A model generated the notes under the pieces. The model did not search any database. It had not been told where the DNA came from and saw only the letters and a program-made list of their open reading frames with translations. This document shows, in pieces, positions 25,529-34,007 of a DNA stretch of 64,000 nucleotides. The position numbers and the translations under genes were made by a program. Position 1 is the first letter of the stretch. Each line of letters opens with the position of its first letter. Source of the DNA: Candidatus Obscuribacterales bacterium. Its GTDB lineage: Bacteria; Cyanobacteriota; Vampirovibrionia; Obscuribacterales; Obscuribacteraceae. The stretch covers positions 1 to 64,000 of the forward strand of contig JAIETF010000035.1 of the NCBI GenBank assembly GCA_019745415.1, in the 5' to 3' direction.

Positions 25529-27138
25529 GCTCTTGTTCCTATTTTCTCTTGAAGTTTATTTTCGAACTCATCTTCGGCCTTTATCAGTAGTTTAGCTAGG
25601 TTGTGACCGTTTGCCAGGGTGACATTGCCGCCCGGATATGTGCCCGAGCCGCAAGCATAGAGATTTTCGAAGGGGGTGTTGTAATGCGGCAAGGTGGGCA
25701 GCGACCGACCCTCGAAAATAAACTCGGCGGTCATCGGCATGTGCCAGCAGCTTACAGACTCGTTATTGAAATACTTTTTCATGCCGTAAGGCGAAACGAC
25801 ATAGCAGTCTTTCACGAGCTGCTTAAAGCCCGGGGCATATTCTTCGATTTGATCAGCTACTTGCTTTTGCAGTTGCTTGTCATCAGCCTCAGTCCAATCG
25901 CGTTTGGTGCCGTCCTCCCGGCGCAGATAAGCCGGTAAATAGTGCACATCCACCGTCAGAATATGCAGATTGCGATTACTTTCATCGCCATAAATACTCT
26001 CATCTTCCAAAGTTGGATAAGCCATGGTCATCATTAACTCTTCGGGCATCTGTCCATTTGGCACCAGATTTGATGCCCTGACCACCTCTTCTGGCTGCGG
26101 CGTGATCACAAGCACACCTTTGTGGTTATGACCGATGCGGCTAAGAGTAGAAAACTCGGCCTTGGCGCTTAGAAGGAAATGCAGCTTAGCCGCCGATACC
26201 TGGGGGCGATTAGCCTTGAGATGGGCGAGAATTCCTGAAGGGACCCGCTCGGGCTCTATCAATTTTTCGAAGAGGGTGTGCAAATCGCAGGCGGCAATGA
26301 CCATATCGAATTGCTTTTCGTCGCCGTTGCTTAGCTGCACCTTGGTTACTTTATCTTCGACGACTTGCAGTTTCTCAACCGCCAAGTCGACAACCAGCTT
26401 GGCGCCGCGCTTTTGCGCTACCGTCGCCAGTGCTTCCGAAACATTGCCCATGCCGCCTTTGACTTGACCCCAGGCGCCGAAGACACCCAAGGTACTGGCT
26501 GTACCGTGGTGTATGCAACCAAATACCGATCCGGCTTGGTTGGCGAAACCGGGTGTGCAGGTGGCAGCCACTGCCATGAGCGCCTTAGACTGAAAGTATT
26601 CTGCTGTTAAATCAAAAAGACTACCCTTGAAGATATGTCTGGCTATTTTCTCTAAGCCGGCGCTCTTTAGTTGTTCTAAGACTTTCTCTTTGGTGGTGGG
26701 ATTGGTATAGCCTTTATAGATTATTTCAGCTGCTTTCTGTACATCGGTCCAGAATTCAATCCAGCCCTTACGATCAGCCTCGGTTGTGGCTTCTACTGCC
26801 ATATCGGCCGATCCTTCGCGCGGATAAAAGACATATTGGCCGCCCTTGAGCATTACCACTTCAACCGGGTCGGTCAAATAGGGGCTCAAGCCGTGGTTGA
26901 AAAGATCGAGTTCTTCGGCTATTTCATGGCGAGTCATTCCGTAATAACAAGCGACCGATGAGACTCTGATTTTGCAATCGAGACCGGGTTTGTCAAAAGG
27001 GGTCTCGTTAACGCATAGTCCACCTAGTTTATTTCTCTTTTCGAAAAGGCTGACTTCATAGCCGGCTGCAGCCAGATAGGCTGCACAGGTCAAGCCATTC
27101 ACGCCTCCTCCGATAATTGCTACAGTGGTCTTATTCAT
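25525..27138 (-). CDS. Phytoene desaturase-type FAD oxidoreductase
   Basis: This 537-aa flavoprotein has the dinucleotide-binding GGGVNG at residues 10-15, then LFEKRNKLGGLC. A C-terminal FAD contact (ACGSGTYPGGNVTLANG) is characteristic of the CrtI/CrtISO/retinol saturase group. These enzymes desaturate, isomerise or oxidise hydrophobic or amino-acid-derived substrates. There is no squalene/phytoene synthase nearby, so carotenoid work is unlikely. It lies 42 bases after the SufS-like gene and overlaps the GNAT-like gene by four bases, so it should act in the same pathway. Confidence 0.88.
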   Translation of the reverse strand: MNKTTVAIIGGGVNGLTCAAYLAAAGYEVSLFEKRNKLGGLCVNETPFDKPGLDCKIRVSSVACYYGMTRHEIAEELDLFNHGLSPYLTDPVEVVMLKGGQYVFYPREGSADMAVEATTEADRKGWIEFWTDVQKAAEIIYKGYTNPTTKEKVLEQLKSAGLEKIARHIFKGSLFDLTAEYFQSKALMAVAATCTPGFANQAGSVFGCIHHGTASTLGVFGAWGQVKGGMGNVSEALATVAQKRGAKLVVDLAVEKLQVVEDKVTKVQLSNGDEKQFDMVIAACDLHTLFEKLIEPERVPSGILAHLKANRPQVSAAKLHFLLSAKAEFSTLSRIGHNHKGVLVITPQPEEVVRASNLVPNGQMPEELMMTMAYPTLEDESIYGDESNRNLHILTVDVHYLPAYLRREDGTKRDWTEADDKQLQKQVADQIEEYAPGFKQLVKDCYVVSPYGMKKYFNNESVSCWHMPMTAEFIFEGRSLPTLPHYNTPFENLYACGSGTYPGGNVTLANGHNLAKLLIKAEDEFENKLQEKIGTRA

Positions 27139-27180
27139 AGGGTTTCTTCTTTCTCTTTGATCTGTTCTTCTTTTGGCGCC

Positions 27181-28464
27181 TTAAGAGTCGACTATGTCGG
27201 CGAGCACTTGCACAAACTGCTCCAAGTCATCGGGGCTGTTATAGGCATGCATTGAAACTCTAAGAAAATCCGGCTCGGCTTCGGCTTTATTCCAAACACA
27301 GTGGTCGCCGGTACGGACAAAGATTCTTTCTTCATCTAGGGCAAAGCCCAAATCGCTTGAACTAATACCTTTGAAGCGGAATGAGATGATGCCCCAACCT
27401 TTGTCGCAGGCGCAGATACCGATTCCCGGTGCAAATTCTATATTGGGCAGGGGTATAAGCTTTTGCCAGAGATCAACAGTGAGTTTGCTGATATGAGCTT
27501 CGATATTATCCAGCCCGACTTTGTTTATGTAATCGATGGCCGGCTTAAGCGAAAGAATACCCGGTATGTTCTGGGTTCCGGCTTCCAGAAGTTCAAAAAC
27601 AGAATTTGAGTTTATCTTCAGTGAGTCATTTGCAATTACTGCTTTGCTTTTGCCGCCCAGCCGCAGAGGCTGAAGCTGATCTTTCACCCTATCGCCGACA
27701 TAAAGGATACCGACTCCCGGAGCAGCAAACATTTTGTGTCCTGAAAATGATATGAAATCAACCGGCAAAGTCTGGGCGTCTACTTTGGTATGTCCGACGC
27801 TCTGGCTGGCATCGAGTGAAATGATCACATCATTTCCGACAATCTCTCTTATCTCTGAAACTTCCATGTCTAGTCCATAGACATGGTGCACATGGGCCAT
27901 AGCCAGTACTCTAGTTTTGTCGGTCACCGCATTCTTGATCGATTTAAGATCGTAGTCGCCTACTTCGTGGATGTCGAAGTGCTTGATTTTTATATGCTTA
28001 CCCATTGAAGCAAGCAACTCTTTGCAGTGATACCAGGGAAGAACCGCAGATTTGTGGTCTTTAGGACAGAGCAGAACTTCGTCGCCGTCTTGTAAATTGG
28101 CCAGCGCCCAGGCCATAGTCACTGTATTGAGACTGTCTGTGGCACCGCCGGTGAAGACTACTTGCTGGGCTCTTTCCGGTACGGCAAGAAAAGCCGCCAC
28201 GGCCGCCCTGGTATCTTCAAGGGCGGCTTCCAGTTGACTGCTCCAAAGATAAGAAGCTCGACCGGCATTGGCACAATTTTTTCTGTAGTAGTTTTCGATG
28301 GTTTCAATTACAGAAACGGGTTTCTGGGTGGTTGAGGCGTTATCGAAATAAATCAAGTCAGGATTGGCTTGGAAAATCGGAAAATCCAGCTTGACCAAAT
28401 CGGCGCTGAGAGCCGCTTTGGTTGAAGTCTTTTCATTTGGCTTTTCTTCTGCCTTGCAGTACAT
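27181..28464 (-). CDS. SufS-like class V PLP enzyme (cysteine desulfurase type)
   Basis: This 427-aa fold-type I PLP enzyme has the N-terminal signature IYFDNASTTQKP (about 38-49). The PLP lysine is in SFSGHKMFAAPG (Lys244), the preceding SLDASQSVGH aspartate is present, and so is RTGDHC with Cys389, the position of the persulfide cysteine of SufS. It could therefore release sulfur from cysteine, or act on another amino acid (selenocysteine lyase, epimerase or C-S lyase relatives exist). The ribosome site is gggg, nine bases upstream of the ATG. The next gene downstream is the FAD enzyme. The gene upstream in the operon encodes a cysteine-synthase/rhodanese fusion, which would suit a sulfur donor. 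Confidence 0.88.
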   Translation of the reverse strand: MYCKAEEKPNEKTSTKAALSADLVKLDFPIFQANPDLIYFDNASTTQKPVSVIETIENYYRKNCANAGRASYLWSSQLEAALEDTRAAVAAFLAVPERAQQVVFTGGATDSLNTVTMAWALANLQDGDEVLLCPKDHKSAVLPWYHCKELLASMGKHIKIKHFDIHEVGDYDLKSIKNAVTDKTRVLAMAHVHHVYGLDMEVSEIREIVGNDVIISLDASQSVGHTKVDAQTLPVDFISFSGHKMFAAPGVGILYVGDRVKDQLQPLRLGGKSKAVIANDSLKINSNSVFELLEAGTQNIPGILSLKPAIDYINKVGLDNIEAHISKLTVDLWQKLIPLPNIEFAPGIGICACDKGWGIISFRFKGISSSDLGFALDEERIFVRTGDHCVWNKAEAEPDFLRVSMHAYNSPDDLEQFVQVLADIVDS

Positions 28465-28507
28465 GCTTAGTCCCCATCTGACATGAATTGAGACACTTGA
28501 CCAAAGA

Positions 28508-29875
28508 TCAAGCTCCTGCGCCTACCAATAAACGACGTCCACCGCTCTTCGACTTTTCGGTGGGCTTACCGGCATCGCGCCAGGCGACAAACCCGCCGGT
28601 CAGACTGAGACAGTCGACACCTTTGGTTTTGAAAAAGGAAGCAAAACGCTTGCTTACTTCGCCGGTCGGGCAAACCAGAACTACTTTCTGGTCGTTCGAG
28701 AAGGGCACGCCCATGTCGGCGATGTCTTCTAAGCTGTCGGTGGGTATATTGATAGAACCTTTGATGCGACTGGTTTTGAAAGCGAGAGATCCTCTCATGT
28801 CAACCACTTGCAGATTGTCGGCCGATTGCAATAGTTTTTCGAGGGCGTCGACATCTACTTCAGGGGCGCTATCTGCTTCTTCTTTTGTTACAGCTTTTAC
28901 CGAGTCTTTCTTGACGGCCATGCCGAAGATTTCGGGTTTGTTCTTTTGCAGATAAGAGAGATACCACTCGACACGATCGCAGACGATGAAGACACAGCTG
29001 TGTTTTCTTGTCAGGGTGGCATCGATGGGTTTGAGATACTTAAGGGCTGCCGCCAGGCTGCCTCCACCGGTCGGTCCGGCTAGAATGCCGCATTTCCTAA
29101 TGAGCATAAGCATGGCATCGATAGATTCATCCATCGAGACTTCTACGATATCGTCATAGAAATCTTTGCGGAAGAGACCGACTTCGTACATCTCATCGAC
29201 GTTTCTGATGCCAGGCAAGAGATGACCTTTGGAGGCGATGACGCCGACATTCTTCATCTCGGGATTCTTTTCCTTGAGATAGGTGCCTGCACCGCGGGTG
29301 GAACCAGTGGTGCCGAGACCGCCGACGAAGAAATCCACTCCTCCGGCTTTCGCTTCATCCAGATCTTCTTGGATTTCTTTGCCTGTGGAGTTGTAATGAG
29401 CGTGGATGTTCTTTTCGTTGGTGTATTGCGATGTATGGAAATATTTGCCGGGATTGGCACTCATTATCTGCTCGATAAAGGTGATCGGATCGTTGGGATC
29501 GGTAGGGTCTGGACATTCAGAAAGACCCGGCAATTCATCTACTTCAGCGCCGACCAACTGCAAAATCTGTTTGACTTCTCTCACCTTGATGCGGTTTGTG
29601 ACAATCTTGAAGGGCACATCATAGACAGAACAGACTAATTGCATGGCTTTGGCCATGTTGCCGCTCGATGATTCAATGACGGTTTTGCCTTCTTTCTTGA
29701 TGGCTTCGATGTCATCCTTAAGCACATTCCAGGCGCTCTTGTCTTTCACTGAGCCAAAGGGATTGAGCAACTCAAGCTTGGCATAGAGTGTGATGTTCTT
29801 CAGCCCATGCACTTCTTCAGGGATTTCGAAAAGAGGTGTCTTTCCGATCAGTTCTTTCACATGTTTGACGAGCAT
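28508..29875 (-). CDS. Cysteine synthase-like PLP enzyme fused to a rhodanese domain
   Basis: This 455-aa protein has a fold-type II PLP domain (about 1-325) and a rhodanese domain (about 345-440). The PLP part shows NPFGSVKDK with Lys44 as probable Schiff-base lysine, the substrate loop SSSGNMAK, and a glycine-rich phosphate cup GGLGTTGST. It resembles CysK and the diaminopropionate-forming SbnA/Y4xP group. The rhodanese part has VVDMRGSLAF, GSINIP and a catalytic loop VCPTGEVSKR with one cysteine, so it can probably carry persulfide. The fusion suggests beta-replacement on an activated serine with sulfur delivered in cis. Use of an amine nucleophile, as in SbnA, is the alternative. Confidence 0.88.
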   Translation of the reverse strand: MLVKHVKELIGKTPLFEIPEEVHGLKNITLYAKLELLNPFGSVKDKSAWNVLKDDIEAIKKEGKTVIESSSGNMAKAMQLVCSVYDVPFKIVTNRIKVREVKQILQLVGAEVDELPGLSECPDPTDPNDPITFIEQIMSANPGKYFHTSQYTNEKNIHAHYNSTGKEIQEDLDEAKAGGVDFFVGGLGTTGSTRGAGTYLKEKNPEMKNVGVIASKGHLLPGIRNVDEMYEVGLFRKDFYDDIVEVSMDESIDAMLMLIRKCGILAGPTGGGSLAAALKYLKPIDATLTRKHSCVFIVCDRVEWYLSYLQKNKPEIFGMAVKKDSVKAVTKEEADSAPEVDVDALEKLLQSADNLQVVDMRGSLAFKTSRIKGSINIPTDSLEDIADMGVPFSNDQKVVLVCPTGEVSKRFASFFKTKGVDCLSLTGGFVAWRDAGKPTEKSKSGGRRLLVGAGA

Positions 29876-29917
29876 TTTCTTCTCCGCTTTTGTCTTGTTT
29901 CTTATCTGTTGGGCTTC

Positions 29918-31453
29918 TTAAGGCAGGCATTCCCAGTAGGGAACATAGTTTTCGTCTAGCATCCAGGTGAATGCGCCGTTTCTTTCCATAACGGCAACTT
30001 TTTTAGCCACTGGCTGCATGATCGAAGTGGATGCCGAAAAGTCCATGAAATAACCGGCTGAATTGACAAAGACAACCAGGTCTCCAGGATTGGGCAACTT
30101 GGAAATATAGGTCATGTGACGGTAGACTAGGTCACTTTCCAGGCAGAGATTGCCTGCGAAATAGACTCCGATCAGTTCGCCATTGGCCTCGTCTTCCAGC
30201 TTTGGCTCATTTGTTGCGTCTTTTTCTATGATTATTGGATCGACGAAGATCTCTTGATCTAGGAATGAGATATCTTGTCTCTTCATATTGAGACAGACGA
30301 TGGGCTCGCCACGGCTGCTCATGCGTACTGAGTTGACCCTGGCTACGGTGATACCGGTCTGATCCACCAGGGAGCGCCCTGGTTCTATCCAGAGTTCAAT
30401 CATATTGCCTTGCATAATGCTTTTGGCGGTGGCATCACCAAGATTGGGAAAGCGCTGACTCAGTAGTTCGTTGAGGAAACTGCCGCCGGTTTGCGTGTCG
30501 AAATAGCTGTAGCTATTAAAGTTGCCCTTTAGTTTGCCTTTATCTGAAGACATGCCAAAAGCATTGCCGTGCCAGGTCATAGATGGTCTCGTGCCGAGCA
30601 CTGCTTCTTTGAGAGCGCTGGTGTAGCGATTCCATTCATCTTCGTTTTCCAGATAATTGACCTTATAGCCACCGCCGATATTTATTACGCGAGGCTCGAA
30701 GTCTCTAGCCAGTGCTTCGTCGAATAACTCCATACAGTTTTCCATAGCCACAGCTCTTTCTAATACCGATACTGTGTCTAAGTGAAAGGAGAAACCGAGG
30801 AAGTCCAGGCTTTTACGATTCTTTTCCAGGATATCGAAAGCTTTTTCAATCTCCTTAATTGGAATGCCGAAGCGGCTGCCCTTATTAAGGAATTTACTGT
30901 GTGTCGCTTCGAAGCCGGAAAGGCGAAGAAGAAGACGGGTAGGCTTTTGATGCTTGAGGCTGGACTTTAGTTTGACTATTGTTTCCAGTTCAAAGAGACT
31001 ATCTACGGCAATGATGATGCCTTGCTGAATCGCTAAACCAAGAAATTCGACATTTTTGGGTCCTGTGGCTTCGATGCGTGCAGATTCGAAACCGGCGCCT
31101 AGGGCATGACGCAGTTCTTGGGTGGAACTGACATCGAGGAAAGCATTCTCTACCGCCAATCTTCGCACCAGACTATCTGATTGATTGCATTTATGGGCAA
31201 AGAAGACTTTACCGATAACGCCGGCTTCATTGAACGCCTTTTGGAACTTATCGACATTTTCGCCGACCAGTTCGGGAAAGAGCACGTTAAGAGGACTGCC
31301 CAGAGCCTTGACCAGTTCAAAAAGTGTTTTTCTCTCATCAATAAATCTCTTGATGGTGGCGTGCACTTTCGGGGTTAGAGTCAGCCTTTCGGCTGTTTTA
31401 TTCTCTGGCTTTTGGGTTTCTGACTTTTGTTTTTCTGTCTGGGCAGTAGTCAT
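29918..31453 (-). CDS. Y4yA-type PLP-dependent decarboxylase (fold type III)
   Basis: This 511-aa protein belongs with ornithine/diaminopimelate decarboxylases (alanine racemase fold). It has FFAHKCNQ with Lys88 as PLP lysine, the glycine-rich phosphate site NIGGGYKV, WIEPGRSLV near 358-366, and FAGNLCLESD near 433 with the conserved catalytic cysteine. The overall pattern fits the Y4yA subgroup, named after a rhizobial plasmid gene next to a cysteine synthase homologue. The same pairing is seen here. The first 25 residues are a charged, low-complexity tail. The likely role is decarboxylation of an amino-acid-derived intermediate, similar in logic to SbnH of staphyloferrin B. Confidence 0.85.
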   Translation of the reverse strand: MTTAQTEKQKSETQKPENKTAERLTLTPKVHATIKRFIDERKTLFELVKALGSPLNVLFPELVGENVDKFQKAFNEAGVIGKVFFAHKCNQSDSLVRRLAVENAFLDVSSTQELRHALGAGFESARIEATGPKNVEFLGLAIQQGIIIAVDSLFELETIVKLKSSLKHQKPTRLLLRLSGFEATHSKFLNKGSRFGIPIKEIEKAFDILEKNRKSLDFLGFSFHLDTVSVLERAVAMENCMELFDEALARDFEPRVINIGGGYKVNYLENEDEWNRYTSALKEAVLGTRPSMTWHGNAFGMSSDKGKLKGNFNSYSYFDTQTGGSFLNELLSQRFPNLGDATAKSIMQGNMIELWIEPGRSLVDQTGITVARVNSVRMSSRGEPIVCLNMKRQDISFLDQEIFVDPIIIEKDATNEPKLEDEANGELIGVYFAGNLCLESDLVYRHMTYISKLPNPGDLVVFVNSAGYFMDFSASTSIMQPVAKKVAVMERNGAFTWMLDENYVPYWECLP

Positions 31454-31471
31454 TTTGCTTAACTTCCTAGT

Positions 31472-32461
31472 TTATTTGGCGCTTACCGGAACTTTTGCCT
31501 GCGTCTTGGCAAAGGCTTTCTCATAGGTGAAGTCGGTATCGAGACCTTCGTCTAGTTTGAAGCCAAAATAGTCATCGAGCCAGTCACGACAGACCTTGGT
31601 GTGGGTGGTGCGCAACAGCTCCAGATATTTATTCCAATCGCGTTTCTTTGCTTCCACTGTTTCCAGCACTTTTTCAAAGACAACCGCTTGCTCGGCCATA
31701 AAGTCGTCCAAGGCTTCTTTCTTGCCTTGTTCAAAGCGCTTGAGGTGTTTAGATTGAGGCACGGCACCTAGCAAACGATCTTTTTCCACATGTTTGAGAA
31801 TGAAAAGCTCGTCTTCCGGATTATCGACTTTGTTGGCAATTACATAGGTACGATCTTTTAAATGCGGGGCGACGGCAATATAGTCTAGGTAAACCTGCAC
31901 CGACTTCTTGGTGGGCTCGACCACAAAGACATTTATGTCGTAGGCAAAAGAGAGCGAGGTGGCAACGTTGTCGGTACCAGCGGTAGTGTCGGCTACAACA
32001 TAGTCGTTTTCGGTGTCTAGGAGGTGATGGAAGAAGGACTGCAGCCCTGTTAGTTTGACATGGTAGCAGGCGCCGCCGACATCGCTTTCTTTATAGGTGC
32101 CGACTGTGAGTAGTGCTAAATTGCCGCTCTTGGCTGCGTATTTTTTGACCAACTCGTCTTCTGGACTGACTGAAATGAAGCGAGAATCGAGGGACGGCGG
32201 TGTCGTACCGACCATATCTTTCCCTTCTAGATCTTTTCTTGTGCCCTTGAGGTAGCGAATAATCTCTTCTCTTTCTTCGCCTATTTCATAGTCTTTGCCT
32301 GAATTGACCCAATCGGTGCGGTGCAAGGCGCCCTTTAGATGGGCGTTGACATCGGCGTCAATAGCCAATACGAACGGTTTCTTGCTGGCAAGATATCTGA
32401 TAAAACCGGCAGATGTGGTGGTTTTTCCGGCACCGCCTTTTCCTAGAAATGCTACTCTCAC
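31472..32461 (-). CDS. CooC/MinD-like P-loop ATPase, copy 1
   Basis: This 329-aa paralogue of the ATPase at 22769-23737 keeps the same landmarks: GKGGAGKTTT near residues 7-16, AIDADVNAHLKGAL, KDMVGTTPPS, GGACYHVKL (Cys132, His134), ADTTAGTDNVATS and DYINVF-like strands followed by EPTKKS. Residues 45-70 differ most, with an added acidic stretch. A homodimeric SIMIBI ATPase that gates metal or cofactor insertion is the closest known type. Two copies in one operon could form a heterodimer or serve two client enzymes. Its start overlaps the upstream gene by four bases (ATGA). Confidence 0.85.
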   Translation of the reverse strand: MRVAFLGKGGAGKTTTSAGFIRYLASKKPFVLAIDADVNAHLKGALHRTDWVNSGKDYEIGEEREEIIRYLKGTRKDLEGKDMVGTTPPSLDSRFISVSPEDELVKKYAAKSGNLALLTVGTYKESDVGGACYHVKLTGLQSFFHHLLDTENDYVVADTTAGTDNVATSLSFAYDINVFVVEPTKKSVQVYLDYIAVAPHLKDRTYVIANKVDNPEDELFILKHVEKDRLLGAVPQSKHLKRFEQGKKEALDDFMAEQAVVFEKVLETVEAKKRDWNKYLELLRTTHTKVCRDWLDDYFGFKLDEGLDTDFTYEKAFAKTQAKVPVSAK

Positions 32462-34002
32462 GGTTTTCCTCCCTGGTAATTTCCTGTTTTCTGGCTCAGC
32501 TTGCGAGCCGAATTAGGAATTCGTCTTGGTTTTAATTTTTCGTTCTGGTTTTCCTGGTTGTCTGCAAGCGGTTTAGCCGTCAAGACATTGAACCAGGGCA
32601 ATAGTGCTGAATCTGTGAAGTGATAAGAGGCGCGTGGTGGCAAGACAAGATTGTCGGCCTCGGCCATACGCTCATAGAGCGAAGGGCACGCCCTTACTGT
32701 CTGAATGCCTTCGTCGTATAGCAATTTAACCACTGCACAGGAGCGATATTCACTTACTAGAACCACCGGCAGTTCATCTAAATATTCATAAGAGGCTAGG
32801 TACGGTCTCACTTGTGTTCGCAGTCGAGCAATCCATTCCGGTCTGGCCAGGTAGGCTCCGAAATGGCTGAGAACCTCGTGTTTGGAAACCTCTGATATAG
32901 AAGCGCCGCGTCCAGAGGGACTAAAGAAACGAGCTACAGCTTGCTGCATCGCTTCACTCTGTAAAGACCATTCCACTTTCTCTTCATCGAGATATTTGAG
33001 CAAGTTCCAAAGCCAGGCGGAAGTCACTCTATGGTTGCCGTCGGCCACCAGGCTGTACTCATTTACTACAACCGGAGCAAAACCTCGAGCAATGAGATTG
33101 ATTACTTCATCCAACAATCTTTCTCTGACGCAAAACTCGGTAGCTTTGATTTGCTCGAGAGGCATGAGCGAAACCTGGATGAAATTGCCTTCAAAGACAC
33201 CGGAAGCAAAGGGAGTTAGATTCATCGATTCCAAGCAAGCTTTCTCGAAGAAGAAAGCTTCCAATTCGATAATGAAGGCAGCGAAGTTTTCTTGATCGAT
33301 TAGAGCTTTGTAGCTTTGTATAAAGCTCAGGGCTTGCTTCAGGCAATGCTCATCAATCTTGACCGGGCGCTCTTGCGCTTGTTGGTACCAGGTGCCGGCA
33401 ATTTCGTTGCAAAGACCGGCAAGAGTGACTAAAGCCGTTTTTTCGTTAGCAGTAAGTAGATCGGCAAAATATCTGGCATGAAGATTTCTAGAGAATTCAG
33501 ATAGGAGCTTTTCAGCTTCCGACTCGTCTTCTTGCAGTCCCTCTTGCATTTGCTTGAGGAAATTGAGATGCGGTTTCTCTATAGAGGGAAAATGCCATTC
33601 GCTATCAGGTGTGTTGATTTTATAGAGTTTATAGCCTAGAGCATGACCTTGGCGCAGACGCAGCCTGCCTTTTTCGTCAAAGCTAAAAAGGTGCTTGAGT
33701 TGATCAATTAGTAAATTGCCGCGATTTAGCTCTTTGCCGGAATTGCCTTTGTCTGGAATGTTCTGTCCTGGGAAGTAGGATGGGGTCTGTGTCTCAGGCT
33801 TAAGTGCGGCTTCTAATCGACTTTTGAGAAACTCAATCGATGCTTCGTTTTCGCAATTGAGATTTTGGTTGCCGAAATTGAGAGGAGCGGCACTGACGAC
33901 CTTGATGCGCTTCTGTTCTTGATAAGCGGCAATAGAAGGCATCGAAAAGTCGAGCCCGATGGCTTTGCCTGAGTTATTGAGAATTCTGAATGCTTCCGTC
34001 AT
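32458..34002 (-). CDS. Unknown protein with ParB-like DGNHR motif
   Basis: This 514-aa protein is not matched confidently to any family. It contains VVVNEYSLVADGNHRVTSAW (about 311-330). That is the strand-loop-helix of ParB/Srx-fold proteins, where DG[NH]HR contacts nucleotide phosphate. In SbnI and the archaeal SerK this fold is a free-serine kinase that makes O-phosphoserine. The N-terminal 280 residues are mostly helical and unrecognised, and the C-terminal 40 are basic and polar. It follows the beta-hydroxylase gene by five bases and overlaps the CooC-like gene. A kinase feeding the cysteine-synthase-like enzyme is an attractive but untested idea. Confidence 0.6.
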   Translation of the reverse strand: MTEAFRILNNSGKAIGLDFSMPSIAAYQEQKRIKVVSAAPLNFGNQNLNCENEASIEFLKSRLEAALKPETQTPSYFPGQNIPDKGNSGKELNRGNLLIDQLKHLFSFDEKGRLRLRQGHALGYKLYKINTPDSEWHFPSIEKPHLNFLKQMQEGLQEDESEAEKLLSEFSRNLHARYFADLLTANEKTALVTLAGLCNEIAGTWYQQAQERPVKIDEHCLKQALSFIQSYKALIDQENFAAFIIELEAFFFEKACLESMNLTPFASGVFEGNFIQVSLMPLEQIKATEFCVRERLLDEVINLIARGFAPVVVNEYSLVADGNHRVTSAWLWNLLKYLDEEKVEWSLQSEAMQQAVARFFSPSGRGASISEVSKHEVLSHFGAYLARPEWIARLRTQVRPYLASYEYLDELPVVLVSEYRSCAVVKLLYDEGIQTVRACPSLYERMAEADNLVLPPRASYHFTDSALLPWFNVLTAKPLADNQENQNEKLKPRRIPNSARKLSQKTGNYQGGKP

Positions 34003-34007
34003 TTAAT

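Noticed and set aside
25525-27138. Carotenoid biosynthesis cluster
   Set aside because: The FAD enzyme is of phytoene-desaturase type, but there is no phytoene synthase, cyclase or prenyltransferase, and the neighbours are amino-acid-type enzymes.
22769-32461. Carbon monoxide dehydrogenase locus
   Set aside because: CooC-like ATPases suggested it, but no CooS, CooF or CooJ-like gene is present, and the other operon genes are PLP, FAD and methyltransferase enzymes.
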